Below are positions 52,273 through 61,195 of a stretch of DNA of 64,000 bases, in pieces; the first letter of the stretch is position 1; every line of letters begins with the position of its first letter. Position numbers and translations under genes: made by a program. Origin of the DNA: Bradyrhizobium sp. LHD-71 (lineage in GTDB: Bacteria; Pseudomonadota; Alphaproteobacteria; Rhizobiales; Xanthobacteraceae); the NCBI RefSeq assembly GCF_031157255.1, contig NZ_JAVIFX010000003.1:124001-188000 (forward strand). Direction: 5' to 3'. A model generated the notes under the pieces. That model searched no databases, was not told the origin of the DNA, and worked only from the letters and a program-made list of their open reading frames with translations.

Positions 52273-53609
52273 AGACCGAATTCACCCTTGAGCAACTCGC
52301 CGACCCGGATATCCGGGAGGCCGACAAGATCCTGCGCGCCTGCGTGCATTGCGGGTTCTGCACCGCGACGTGCCCGACCTACGTGCTGCTGGGCGACGAG
52401 CTCGACAGCCCGCGCGGCCGCATCTACCTGATCAAGGAGATGCTGGAGAAGAACCAGCAGCCGACACCCGAGGTGGTCAAGCACATCGACCGCTGCCTTT
52501 CCTGCCTCGCCTGCATGACGACCTGCCCCTCAGGGGTGAACTACATGCATCTGGTTGATCAGGCGCGCGTCAAGATCGAGGAGAACTACGCGCGGCCGAT
52601 CGGCGAACGCCTGTTGCGCTGGGTGCTCGCGCAGATCTTGCCGCGCCCGGCGCTGTTCCGGTCGAGTCTGAAGCTGGCGCGCCTCGCGCGGGCATTTTCA
52701 GGCTTGCTGCCGACCTCGCAAACGGCTCAGGCCGTTCCATCTTTCTTCAGGCGGATCAAGGCGATGCTTGCGCTTGCGCCGGCGCGCCTGCCGCCGGCTG
52801 CGCTTGCTGCCGGCGCTGTGTTCCCTGCCGAAGGCGAGCCGCGTGCGCGCGTCGCCTTGCTGCAGGGTTGCGCGCAGCAGGTGCTGTCGCCGGGCATCAA
52901 TGAGGCGGCGGTAAGGCTATTGACGCGCCATGGAGTCGAAGTCGTGCTGGCTTCGGGCGAGCAGTGCTGTGGTGCGCTTACCCATCACCTCGGCAACGAT
53001 CATGATGCGCTTAAGGGCGCGCGGACGAACATCGATGTTTGGAGCGGCGAGGCGGATCGCAACGGCCTCGACGCGATCCTGGTCACCACGTCCGGCTGCG
53101 GAACCGTGATCAAGGACTATGGCTATCTGTTGCGCGAAGACGCCGCCTATGCGGCGAAGGCGCAGCGCGTCTCCGCGCTTGCGAAAGATATCAGCGAGTA
53201 TGTCGCGGAACTCGACTTGTCCTTTCCCAAGACACGCAGCGATCTCGTCGTCGCGTATCACGCCGCCTGCTCATTGCAGCATGGACAAAAGATTCTACGT
53301 GCGCCGAAAGAATTGCTTTTCAAAAGTGGTTTCGTGGTGAAAGATGTGCCTGAGGGTCATTTGTGTTGCGGGTCCGCAGGCACTTACAACATCCTGCAGC
53401 CTGACATTGCGGAGAGACTGCGCAAGCGGAAGATCTCCAACATCGCAAGCTTGAAGCCGGATGTGATTGCTGCCGGCAACATCGGATGCATGGTGCAGAT
53501 CGCCGGTGCGACGGACGAGCAGGGACGACAGCTCCCAGTGCTGCACACGATCGAGCTTGTGGACTGGGCAACAGGAGGACCGAAGCCGAACATCGACAGA
53601 CCAGCTTGA
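52269..53609 (+). CDS. glcF: Glycolate oxidase iron-sulfur subunit GlcF
   Basis: 446 residues. Two 4Fe-4S sites are clear: Cys25, 28, 31, 35 (ACVHCGFCTATCPTY) and Cys76, 79, 82, 86 (CLSCLACMTTCPSG). Two CCG domains follow (LQGCAQQVLSPGINEAAVRL; SGEQCCGALTHHLG; GHLCCGSAGTYNILQPDIAE). It passes electrons from GlcDE to the membrane. ATGA overlap with glcE. The 129 bases after it lead to the histone-like gene. Confidence 0.95.
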   Translation: MKTEFTLEQLADPDIREADKILRACVHCGFCTATCPTYVLLGDELDSPRGRIYLIKEMLEKNQQPTPEVVKHIDRCLSCLACMTTCPSGVNYMHLVDQARVKIEENYARPIGERLLRWVLAQILPRPALFRSSLKLARLARAFSGLLPTSQTAQAVPSFFRRIKAMLALAPARLPPAALAAGAVFPAEGEPRARVALLQGCAQQVLSPGINEAAVRLLTRHGVEVVLASGEQCCGALTHHLGNDHDALKGARTNIDVWSGEADRNGLDAILVTTSGCGTVIKDYGYLLREDAAYAAKAQRVSALAKDISEYVAELDLSFPKTRSDLVVAYHAACSLQHGQKILRAPKELLFKSGFVVKDVPEGHLCCGSAGTYNILQPDIAERLRKRKISNIASLKPDVIAAGNIGCMVQIAGATDEQGRQLPVLHTIELVDWATGGPKPNIDRPA

Positions 53610-53738
53610 AGGCGAATTGACGTCGCGCGCGATCATGAGGGCTTCAGCACGAGGGTGATTGCGCGGAAGTTGAAGGGGCAAAGCGCGATCACGGATGCCT
53701 CAGGCGAATCCGGATCTGCGGCAACAGGAGGATGTTGA

Positions 53739-54101
53739 ATGGCTAAGAAGTCGAAGAAAGCGAAGAAGACCAAGAAATCGAAGAAGGCGAAAAAGGTCGT
53801 CGGCGCCCGGAAGAAGATGGGCGCAAGGAGCGTCGCAAAGAAGAAGACGGCAAAGAAAGCGGCGAAGACATCCGCCAAGAAGAAATCTGCCAAGAAAAAA
53901 TCTGCCAAAAAATCTGCCAAGAAATCTGCGAAGAAGGCCGCTCCTGCGCGGAAGGCTGCGAAAAAGAGGGCTGCGCCGCGCAAGCGCGCGTCAGCGCCCG
54001 TGCCGCCTGCCCCCAGCATGGAAGAACCGGCTCCCGCGGCGATGCCGAGCTGGAGTGCGCCCGCGATGGGCAGCACGGAGGCAGACGAGGAGGCACGCTG
54101 A
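53739..54101 (+). CDS. Histone H1-like Lys/Ala-rich protein
   Basis: 120 residues. The first 85 are almost only Lys, Ala and Ser with blocks KKSAKKKSAKKSAKKSAKKA; the C-terminal 30 are Pro/Ala/Glu-rich and acidic. The Lys block resembles eukaryotic H1 tails and bacterial H1-like proteins (Hc1, AlgP). Such proteins bind DNA and RNA without sequence specificity. AGGAGG is seven bases before the ATG, and a strong terminator follows, so it is probably well expressed. The DNA of the block is a repeat of AAGAAATCTGCC-like units, prone to length change. Confidence 0.75.
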   Translation: MAKKSKKAKKTKKSKKAKKVVGARKKMGARSVAKKKTAKKAAKTSAKKKSAKKKSAKKSAKKSAKKAAPARKAAKKRAAPRKRASAPVPPAPSMEEPAPAAMPSWSAPAMGSTEADEEAR

Positions 54102-54151
54102 AGACGGTTCGCCAGCCGGCGATCCGGACTTGGTCAGCGACATTCGATTTC

Positions 54152-54192
54152 GGACCGCGCGATCGAACGCTCGCGCGGTCCGCGCCTTTTTT
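54152..54192 (+). terminator. Rho-independent terminator after the histone-like gene
   Basis: A perfect 11-base stem GGACCGCGCGA / TCGCGCGGTCC (54152-54162 and 54171-54181) with an 8-base loop is followed by GCGCC and six T (54187-54192). 50 bases after the stop codon. It closes the transcript of the H1-like gene, and maybe of the glc operon. Confidence 0.88.
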
Positions 54193-54517
54193 GAGGGGGA
54201 GTCTCGTCCCGGGTCGGCGAATCGGCGTTCGGCGCAGTAGAGAACCTCGAGCCCTGATCGCATTTGGCGCCTGTTGGAAGCGTCGTCCGGCTCAATTTGT
54301 GTCCGAGATGCCACACTCCCCGACAACATGTTCCTGAAACGCCTCTAAAAGATCAAAACGCCTAAAAAGGCGGCAGTTGCTCCCGTTTTTGGCTTCACCC
54401 CACAGTCCCGCGGCCGCAGATTGCAACCATTGCAGGGTCGTTTCGCGACGAAAAATTATCGGATGCCTTGGGGTTCCGAAAATTCAGTCGCTCAAAGTGG
54501 GATCAATGGGGATCGCA
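54193..54517. other. Upstream region of the porin gene
   Basis: 325 bases with no supported gene. It holds a small CGCC-taaaaa-GGCG hairpin near 54358-54372 followed by A/T-rich stretches (AAAAATTATCGG), likely the porin promoter and 5' leader. Nothing else recognised. Confidence 0.4.
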
Positions 54518-55534
54518 ATGAGGAAAGTTGGTTTGACAATCGCCGCAGCGCTGGCGCTCGGCAGCTCGGCTTACGCGGCTGACATCAGGATGCCGGTCAA
54601 AGCCGTGGCGCCGCCGGTGGTCGTGTCGCCGTGGGATTTCGCGTTCGGTGCGTCGATCTCCAGCGATTATCGTTTCCGCGGTATTTCGCAGTCGAACCGT
54701 CATCCGTCGGTCGCCGCCTATTTCGAGCCCCGCTACAACATCAATGACACGCTGCAACTCTATGTGGGCGTCGGCGGCGCCAGCATCTCGTTCCCGAACC
54801 GCGCAGCGGCGGAGATCGACGTCTACGGCGGTATCCGCCCGACCTTCGGTCCGGTCGCTTTCGACTTCGGTGTGTTCGGCTACCTGTATCCGGGCGGGCG
54901 GTGCCACTATGGCGCAGCGGTCGATACCGCGGGCAACGCTCTCGATCTGGAGTGCCTCACCAACTTCATCGCTCCGAGCGGTAACGTCATCAAGAAGGAT
55001 CTCGACTTCTTCGAAGTGTATGGCAAGGTTCTGTGGACCGTCACGGACCAGTGGGCGCTGGGCGCGAACTACTACTACACGCCGTCTTATCTGAACTCGG
55101 GAGCGGACGGCCACTACGTGTCCGGTACAGCGAAATGGACGGCGCCTGGGGCGCTGTTGCCGATGGGCCTCGGCATGTACGTTTCAGGTGAATTCGGCCG
55201 GCAGTTCCTCGGCACGTCGGATTCATTCTACGGAACGGGTATCGTCGACCCGGTGTCCGGCCTCGGACCGTTTCCGTTCGGCATCGACTACAAGGACTAC
55301 AACACCTGGAACGTCGGTATCGGCTTCACGTACAAGGTGTTCACACTTGATCTGCGCTATTCGGGCACGGACCTGAAAAAGGGTGATTGCAACGCCTTCA
55401 CAAGCGATCAGACTGCCTCGTTCTCGGGATCGTTCACGCCGATCAATCCGGGTGGCTACGGCTCCAAGTGGTGTGGCGATGCGTTCATCGCCAAGTTCTC
55501 GGCGGATCTCGTGGCCTCGCAACATCTGAAGTAA
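54518..55534 (+). CDS. TorF family putative porin
   Basis: 338 residues. Signal peptide MRKVGLTIAAALALGSSAYA-A. The mature part begins with the family hallmark WDFAFGASISSDYRFRGISQ, then alternating strands (ISFPNRAAAEIDVYGGIRP, FFEVYGKVLWTVTDQWALGA) to a final strand. This family (TIGR02001) is a beta-barrel of the outer membrane, solute unknown. I chose ATG 54518; ATG 54506 is also possible. Followed by a terminator, so a single-gene unit. Confidence 0.88.
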   Translation: MRKVGLTIAAALALGSSAYAADIRMPVKAVAPPVVVSPWDFAFGASISSDYRFRGISQSNRHPSVAAYFEPRYNINDTLQLYVGVGGASISFPNRAAAEIDVYGGIRPTFGPVAFDFGVFGYLYPGGRCHYGAAVDTAGNALDLECLTNFIAPSGNVIKKDLDFFEVYGKVLWTVTDQWALGANYYYTPSYLNSGADGHYVSGTAKWTAPGALLPMGLGMYVSGEFGRQFLGTSDSFYGTGIVDPVSGLGPFPFGIDYKDYNTWNVGIGFTYKVFTLDLRYSGTDLKKGDCNAFTSDQTASFSGSFTPINPGGYGSKWCGDAFIAKFSADLVASQHLK

Positions 55535-55559
55535 CGGTCTGCTTAAGGACCAAGATTAT

Positions 55560-55587
55560 GGGCGGCAGGTCATCTGCCGCCCTTTTT
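55560..55587 (+). terminator. Rho-independent terminator after the porin gene
   Basis: A perfect 9-base stem GGGCGGCAG / CTGCCGCCC (55560-55568 and 55574-55582) with a 5-base loop, directly followed by five T. 25 bases after the stop. Confidence 0.9.
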
Positions 55588-55711
55588 CTTGCCCTCATGC
55601 CATGCCATGTCACGAGCCGCAGGTGGATCCGGAGCGGGCGCGCCTTAGCCAATCCGTCGATCGCCCCGAAGACTGTCGCACGCTCTGGTCCGCCGTTTGC
55701 TTTCCGCGTGT

Positions 55712-56239
55712 ATGATGTTGGATACGCAGCAGACCAAACACGACCCCGGCGCAGGCTTCGCAAGCAAGAAGGCACTTGGCGTCGCTGCGGTCCCCGCCAT
55801 CCTGTGCGCCGCCGGTTGCACGCTCGCGATATATGTCATGGAAAGCTCGTCGGCGCTTGCGGCTTATCCGATGGCCGCGATCCCATTCGCAACCTCGATC
55901 GTACTCGTCATCAGCCAGCCTCATGCGATTCCGGCGCAGCCGCGGGCGCTGATCGGCGGTCACCTGATATCGGCGCTGGTCGGTCTCGTCATGCTGGCAG
56001 TGGCCGGTTCCGGATCGGTTGCAGCCGCGGTTGCGGTCGGACTCGCGGTGCTGGCGATGCTGATGACGGATACGCTGCATCCACCAGCGGGAATCAATCC
56101 GTTGCTGGTCGTCACGGGCAATCTCTCATGGTCGTTCATCATCGCGCCGGTTCTGGTCGGCGCGCTGATGCTCGCTGTGTTCGCGCTTGCGTGGCACCGC
56201 CTGGTCCTGCGCAACGCGTGGCCGGAGCGCTGGCTGTAG
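55712..56239 (+). CDS. HPP family membrane protein
   Basis: 175 residues with four hydrophobic helices. The signature HPP in LMTDTLHPPAGINPLLVVTG gives the family name. Plant and cyanobacterial HPP proteins transport nitrite; the substrate in this bacterium is not known. Tandem ATG codons at 55712 and 55715; the first is given. It is convergent with the ABC exporter gene (30 bases apart). Confidence 0.82.
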   Translation: MMLDTQQTKHDPGAGFASKKALGVAAVPAILCAAGCTLAIYVMESSSALAAYPMAAIPFATSIVLVISQPHAIPAQPRALIGGHLISALVGLVMLAVAGSGSVAAAVAVGLAVLAMLMTDTLHPPAGINPLLVVTGNLSWSFIIAPVLVGALMLAVFALAWHRLVLRNAWPERWL

Positions 56240-56269
56240 CAGCGCGATGAGCGATTTGGACCGGAGCAA

Positions 56270-58015
56270 TTACGCCCCGAGATCCGCCTTCGCCGCGTTC
56301 GCAACGACAAAGTGATCGCCCTCGCGCTCGAACACGACATTGCGGCCGTGGAACGCGTGCAGCGTCGCCCGATGTCCGATCGAGACGAAGGTCGTTGCCG
56401 GCAATTGCTTGTACAGCAGCTGGTACAGCGCCGCCTCCGACGGTTCGTCGAGCGAAGCGGTGGCCTCGTCGAGAAACAGATACTGCGGCTTGTGCAGCAA
56501 CGCTCGCGCGACGCCGAGCCGCTGCTGCTCGCCGAGTGAGAGCAGCCGGTTCCAGTGATTGTGCTCGTCGAGGCGCCCGGCAAGCGCCGGCAGGCCGACC
56601 GCCCGCAGCACATCGGTCAGCTCCGCCGTGCTGAACGCATCCTCGGCAGCCGGATAGACGATGGCGCCTTTCAACGAACCGACGGGGAAGTAAGGCCGCT
56701 GTGGCAGCATCATCAGCGTGGCGTCAGCCGGCACGGCGATTTCGCCCTTGCCGAACGGCCAGATGCCGGCGATGGCACGGAACAGGGTCGACTTGCCCGA
56801 GCCGGACGGGCCTGTCACCAGCACCCGTTCACCATCCCGGACAGAGAATCCGTTCGCGGCAACGAGCGGTCTTCCATCAGGAAGCTGTACGGCGAGTTCC
56901 TTGATGTGGATCGCTTCACCGGATGATGGCGTCATACGCACCATGTCCTTGCGGGTCGCAAGGTCGGTCGCGTTTGCAATCGATGCCTCGAAGCCGTCGA
57001 GACGGGCAACGACCGCGCGCCATTCGGCCAGGCTCCGATAGGCGGTAACGAAGAATGACAGTGCACCCTGCACGCTGCCGAAGGCGGACGCCGTCTGCAT
57101 CATGCCGCCGAGCTGGACCTTGTCCGCGAAATAGGCGGGCGCGATCAGCACCAGCGGAAAGACCTGCGACGCCTGCGAGTAACCGGTGGTGAACGCTGTC
57201 AGCCACTTGGTGCGGATCATGATCTGCAGCCAGTTGCCGACGACGCGGTTGAACCGGTCCAGCAGCCGTCCCCGCTCGGCCTCGTCGCCGCGCAACAACG
57301 CGATCTGTTCGGAGTTTTCGCGAACCCGGACCAGATTGAATCGGAAATCGGCCTCGTAGCGCTGTTTGGTGAAGTTCAGCGCGATCAGCGGTCGGCCGAT
57401 CCAGTGCGTCAGCAATGTGCCGAGGATCGCATAGAGCAGCGCGGCCCAGACCAGGTACCCAGGAATAGTCAAATCAGCGCCGGCAATGACCAGAGGCGCT
57501 GCCTGGGAAAGGCCCCAGAGGATGACCACGAACGAAGCCAGCGTCACGATCGAGCTTAGCAGGCCGAGTCCGATCGACAGCGTGTTCGCGACAAACTGCT
57601 CGACATCCTCGGTCAGCCGCTGATCCGGATTATCTGCCGCATCGCCGAGAAGTTGCATGCGGTAGTGATTGGCGCCACCCAGCCATTCGCCGAGGTAATG
57701 CTGCGTCAGCCATTTTCGCCAGCGGATCTGCAGCCACTGGTTCAGGTAAAGCTGGTAGACCGCCAGCACGATGAACAGCGTGACGATGACCGAAAAGTAG
57801 CCGAGTTCATAGAGGAAGCTGTCCCAGTTGCGGTCCTGTAGGGCGTCGTAGAAGCGGGCGCGCCACCAGTTCAGAAGGACGTCGATAGCCACCAGCGCAA
57901 GTTCGATCGCGATGATCGCGGCAAGCAATCCGCGTCCCGCCCACTTGTCCTCCGAACGGAAGTAGGGCGCTGCAATCCGCCACACGATTGCAAGCGTCGA
58001 GCCAATATTCCTCAC
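56270..58015 (-). CDS. SbmA/BacA-type ABC transporter, fused permease-ATPase
   Basis: About 581 residues. The N-terminal membrane domain (six helices, about 15-330) has the SbmA/BacA_like pattern RKWLTQHYLGEWLGGANHYR and NPDQRLTEDVEQFVANTLSI. The ATPase has Walker A TGPSGSGKSTLFRAIAGIWP, signature LSLGEQQRLGVARALLHKPQ and Walker B YLFLDEATASLDEPSE. BacA-related proteins handle peptides and very-long-chain lipids and matter in rhizobial symbiosis; this fused type is usually annotated YddA-like. GTG start at 58015 (VRNIGSTLAIVWRIAAPYFR) has AGGAGAAG upstream. Confidence 0.88.
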   Translation of the reverse strand: MRNIGSTLAIVWRIAAPYFRSEDKWAGRGLLAAIIAIELALVAIDVLLNWWRARFYDALQDRNWDSFLYELGYFSVIVTLFIVLAVYQLYLNQWLQIRWRKWLTQHYLGEWLGGANHYRMQLLGDAADNPDQRLTEDVEQFVANTLSIGLGLLSSIVTLASFVVILWGLSQAAPLVIAGADLTIPGYLVWAALLYAILGTLLTHWIGRPLIALNFTKQRYEADFRFNLVRVRENSEQIALLRGDEAERGRLLDRFNRVVGNWLQIMIRTKWLTAFTTGYSQASQVFPLVLIAPAYFADKVQLGGMMQTASAFGSVQGALSFFVTAYRSLAEWRAVVARLDGFEASIANATDLATRKDMVRMTPSSGEAIHIKELAVQLPDGRPLVAANGFSVRDGERVLVTGPSGSGKSTLFRAIAGIWPFGKGEIAVPADATLMMLPQRPYFPVGSLKGAIVYPAAEDAFSTAELTDVLRAVGLPALAGRLDEHNHWNRLLSLGEQQRLGVARALLHKPQYLFLDEATASLDEPSEAALYQLLYKQLPATTFVSIGHRATLHAFHGRNVVFEREGDHFVVANAAKADLGA

Positions 58016-58313
58016 CGGCGCCTTCTCCTGAAAAATTGCCGGCGCGAACGGCCGGCGGGAACAATGAAATCGGCGGAAACTCGCAGATTTGTCCCACTGC
58101 GTCATCTCACTGGCGGATGAAAAGCCCGCAAGGTTGCAAGGATTTCATGATGGCGGAAATGAGACGTCTCCGGCCTGAGGCGGTTCAGCGGCCGCTCGAA
58201 CGCAGCCCTCAAGGCGGTTCTCGTACGCCCGCAAACAGGTTGCTGCCTGTCAAGACTGTTCAGTTTCGCTTGGCCGAACTAGAAACCCCGCCATCGATAG
58301 CGCGGAGGCAAAC

Positions 58314-58712
58314 TTGCAGCGACTTCTGTTTGCGGCTTTGGCTGTGTTCATGACAGCTTTCAACGGGCTTTCGTCATTCGCGCAGGAAGGATTCCCGTTC
58401 GAATCCGAATTGACACTCGATGCGGCACCGATGCGCGGCTCGAAGCGAATTCCCAACCTCGAGATCGGCCGCAGCGGCGACGTGATCATCGAACTGTGGT
58501 GCAAGGGGGCGCGAGGCCAGTTCGCCGTCGCAAATGAGACTGTGATTTTCGTGCCCGGTCCGGTCGACGATCGCGGCTGCCCGGCAGATCGCGCTGCGGC
58601 GGACGATCAACTACTGGCGGCACTCGCGGATGTCGCGACCTGGCGACGGGAAGGCGATGTTCTGGTGCTCGCGGGCCCGCGGCAGCTTCGCTTCAGGTTG
58701 AATGCGAATTGA
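58314..58712 (+). CDS. Secreted META/HslJ-like protein
   Basis: 132 residues. A hydrophobic start (LLFAALAVFMTAFNGLSSFA-Q) acts as signal peptide. The rest resembles the META domain: a strand pair, a CPADRAAADDQLLAALADVA helix and the ending WRREGDVLVLAGPRQLRFRL. META proteins such as HslJ are small heat-inducible envelope proteins. TTG 58314 is chosen; ATG 58350 would remove half of the signal. Assignment is tentative. Confidence 0.6.
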   Translation: MQRLLFAALAVFMTAFNGLSSFAQEGFPFESELTLDAAPMRGSKRIPNLEIGRSGDVIIELWCKGARGQFAVANETVIFVPGPVDDRGCPADRAAADDQLLAALADVATWRREGDVLVLAGPRQLRFRLNAN

Positions 58713-58825
58713 CCGAAGCGCGATCTGCAATCGCGCGACATGCCAAAGAACCCCGCCGTTTCCAGCGAGGCTCTCTTCATCGACAAGCGTTTCAGTACAT
58801 CCGTGAAACCGCCGGCGAAGGCGGC

Positions 58826-59035
58826 TTAAACCAGTGCGAGGTTTTCGGCGCTGGTCTTGCCGCGCATTTTGTCGGTCTTCAGGTCGTAGGAGACCTTCTG
58901 GCCTTCAGCCAATCCGGAAAGTCCGGCGCGTTCGACAGCGCTAATGTGAACGAACACGTCGTTGCTTCCGTCGGACGGCTGAATGAAACCGAACCCCTTC
59001 TGACCGTTGAACCACTTCACCACACCTGTGGCCAT
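58826..59035 (-). CDS. Cold-shock protein (CspA family)
   Basis: 69 residues, a single cold-shock domain. RNP1 is KGFGFIQPS and RNP2 is DVFVHISAV; the start [12 protein letters not shown] is standard. It binds single-stranded RNA and DNA and melts RNA structure. ATG 59035 has GAGAGG upstream. The 256-base region 59036-59291 before it holds the leader and two divergent promoters and no other gene; long leaders are usual for csp genes. Confidence 0.95.
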   Translation of the reverse strand: MATGVVKWFNGQKGFGFIQPSDGSNDVFVHISAVERAGLSGLAEGQKVSYDLKTDKMRGKTSAENLALV

Positions 59036-59291
59036 TTTTAGCCTCTCCAGAACGCACATGCGTCAAAACGCCCGCACGACCTCCGTGGGGGCTCAGATCC
59101 AATCTTCAGCGATGTCTCGGGAAGGGCCGTCTGGCGCCGATCAACAAGGCAATTGCCACAAATCGAATATAGCCTATGTAGGCCGTTCCCCCGCGAATAC
59201 AAGCGCATTCTCGGCGGCATGAGCGATAATGCGTTTGTGTCGCAGAGGCCAATAGCCTAGACACGATGATCATCAGCTCTTCGGAGGCACA
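59036..59291. promoter_or_regulatory. Divergent leader region of csp and a small conserved gene
   Basis: 256 bases without a gene. On the minus strand this is the likely 5' leader of the cold-shock gene, where cold-sensing structures occur in relatives; I cannot identify a defined thermosensor. On the plus strand TCTTCGGAGGC-type sequence (GGAGG) precedes the small gene at 59292. Confidence 0.4.
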
Positions 59292-59498
59292 ATGGCTCAT
59301 TTCTACGCAATTGATGACGAAGTTCATCATCAGCGTCAGGGCCCGCAACAGGGCAGCGCGCCCGGCGAGCGCCTAGTCTACACCATCACGAAATGTCTGC
59401 CCGTCGAAGGCGACGGACGCGTCCGATATCGCATCAAGAGCGAGGCGGAGAATTTCGAGCGCGTGGTCTCGGAAGATCAGCTCAGTCGACTCGATTAG
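59292..59498 (+). CDS. Small conserved protein, paralogue of 60921-61118
   Basis: 68 residues. The C-terminal half, VRYRIKSEAENFERVVSEDQ, is nearly the same as IRYRIKSEAESFERVADEAS in the gene at 60921. The N-terminal half (HHQRQGPQQGSAPGERLVYT) differs. The fold looks like a small beta barrel. No function is known. It has GGAGG 8 bases upstream and lies 34 bases before the desaturase, so it may be co-expressed with it. Confidence 0.65.
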   Translation: MAHFYAIDDEVHHQRQGPQQGSAPGERLVYTITKCLPVEGDGRVRYRIKSEAENFERVVSEDQLSRLD

Positions 59499-59532
59499 CG
59501 ACATTCTCGATTAGCGACATCCAAGGAGACAC

Positions 59533-60675
59533 ATGTCCCGCAACGACGCACATGACGACATCATGTATCCGTCCGCAGTTCCCTTCGTGCTCGTGCATGT
59601 GGGATGTCTGGCCGCCGTCTGGACCGGCGTCACCTGGGAGGCGCTGGCGATCTGCGTCAGCCTGTATTGGCTCCGAATATTTGCGATCGGCGCCGGATAT
59701 CACCGGTACTTTTCACATCGCTCCTACGCGACCAGCAGGGCGTTCCAGTTCATGCTGGCCGTACTGGCGCAGACGACTGCTCAAAAAAGCGTTCTCTGGT
59801 GGGCCGCAAAACACCGGCACCATCATCTTCATTCGGATACCGAAGAGGATGTTCACTCGCCGGTGCAGAGTGGATTTCTTTACAGCCACGTCGGCTGGAT
59901 TTTCGCCAAACGCCATGACAGCACGGACCTGACCAAGGTTGGCGACCTGACGCGGTTTCCGGAACTGGTGTGGCTGCACAAATACGAACTGCTGCCCGCA
60001 GTCGTCCTGGGCGTCCTCTGCTTCCTCGTCGGCGGGTCGTCGGGACTCGTCGTCGGCTTCCTGTGGAGCACGGTGCTGGTCTACCACGCCACCTTCTGCA
60101 TCAACTCACTTGCTCATGTTCATGGCAGCCGTCGCTACGTGACCGGCGACGATTCCCGGAACAACTGGCTCCTCGCGTTCATGACGATGGGCGAGGGATG
60201 GCACAACAATCATCACGCCTATCAAAGCAGCGTGCGGCAAGGCTTTCGCTGGTGGGAGATCGATCCGACCTACTACATCCTGAAGGCGCTTTCCTGGCTC
60301 GGCGTGGTCTGGGATCTCAAGACCCCGCCGCAACCGGTGCTGCGCAATGAGCAGCGGCTCGGCTCGAAGGTGATCAACCGCGCGGCAGCACGTCTTGCCG
60401 CACGCTTCGATGCGGAGCGAATTGCCGCCGCCCTGAAGTCCTCGCTGCAGGGGCACGAGCTCTTGGCGCTGCGCGAAGGCATCGCCAAGGCGCGCGATGG
60501 TGCGACCGAGGCTCTTGCCGGCATGCACCTGCCGCATTTGCCGAGCCGTGACGAGTTCCTGAATTACGCGCGCGCCATGCTCGCGTCGTCGCCTTCGCTC
60601 GAGGAGATCGTCGACCGCGCGTACGAACTGCTGCTCGCGTCGGTCGGTACACACTTGGCTGCGCCCGCGCGGTGA
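59533..60675 (+). CDS. Fatty acid (acyl-CoA) desaturase
   Basis: 380 residues. The three His boxes are HRYFSH (57-62), HRHHH (94-98) and HNNHH (224-228), and there are two pairs of hydrophobic helices. It is a delta-9-like membrane di-iron desaturase that puts a double bond in fatty acyl chains. A C-terminal extension of about 110 residues (LARFDAERIAAALKSSLQGH) is helical and outside the core fold. Its position beside a cold-shock gene suggests membrane fluidity adaptation, an inference. ATG 59533 follows AAGGAGACAC. Confidence 0.92.
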   Translation: MSRNDAHDDIMYPSAVPFVLVHVGCLAAVWTGVTWEALAICVSLYWLRIFAIGAGYHRYFSHRSYATSRAFQFMLAVLAQTTAQKSVLWWAAKHRHHHLHSDTEEDVHSPVQSGFLYSHVGWIFAKRHDSTDLTKVGDLTRFPELVWLHKYELLPAVVLGVLCFLVGGSSGLVVGFLWSTVLVYHATFCINSLAHVHGSRRYVTGDDSRNNWLLAFMTMGEGWHNNHHAYQSSVRQGFRWWEIDPTYYILKALSWLGVVWDLKTPPQPVLRNEQRLGSKVINRAAARLAARFDAERIAAALKSSLQGHELLALREGIAKARDGATEALAGMHLPHLPSRDEFLNYARAMLASSPSLEEIVDRAYELLLASVGTHLAAPAR

Positions 60676-60690
60676 GCGGGCCCAGCGTCG

Positions 60691-60924
60691 TCAAGTCTTC
60701 CACGGCGCCTGGGCGACCTCGCGCATGTCGTTGTGGTGGTAGAAGCTCGTCTTGCCATTGTCCCAGCTGATTCTGACACCGCTCCAGTCCCGCTCAACGA
60801 TGACGCCGCGATCCTGATCGTCTCCCTGCCAAGACACTCGCTGGCCGATTCTCAGGTTCCTTGATTGATCAGGTGTCACGCGCAGGATCGCCGACTGTGG
60901 AAGTTGCTTGCATTCGAGGCTCAC
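60691..60924 (-). CDS. Small SH3-like hypothetical protein
   Basis: 77 residues. A likely small beta barrel: LRIGQRVSWQGDDQDRGVIV, then ERDWSGVRISWDNGKTSFYH. The layout resembles KOW/SH3-like domains. The start is a GTG whose last bases form the TGA of the upstream gene (GTGA overlap), so it is coupled to 60921-61118. Unknown function. Confidence 0.6.
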   Translation of the reverse strand: MSLECKQLPQSAILRVTPDQSRNLRIGQRVSWQGDDQDRGVIVERDWSGVRISWDNGKTSFYHHNDMREVAQAPWKT

Positions 60925-61118
60925 ACAGTCAGGGAAAGACTGGCTTCGTCGGCGACACGCTCGAAGCTTTCAGCCTCGCTCTTGATGCGGTAACGAATTT
61001 CGCCATTGCGTTCGATCGGCAGCGCCCGAATGATCTTGAAAGAGCCCGTGCCTGTCGGCATCGCGCTGTGGCCGGCGCGATAACGGACTCGCTGGCCTTC
61101 GGAAAATCTGTGGGTCAT
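60921..61118 (-). CDS. Small conserved protein, paralogue of 59292-59498
   Basis: 65 residues: MTHRFSEGQRVRYRAGHSAM then TGTGSFKIIRALPIERNGEI and RYRIKSEAESFERVADEASL. The shared block RYRIKSEAE-FERV with 59292 shows recent or selected duplication. Likely a small all-beta protein. It overlaps the next gene by 4 bases and follows the DUF1488 gene by 77 bases. Confidence 0.7.
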   Translation of the reverse strand: MTHRFSEGQRVRYRAGHSAMPTGTGSFKIIRALPIERNGEIRYRIKSEAESFERVADEASLSLTV

Positions 61119-61195
61119 CGCTGATCTCCAAGCGTGAAGTGGCTCACAATTCTGTAGTGTTCACTCGAGTAGGACCGGCAAGTGCAGCCGCCGCG

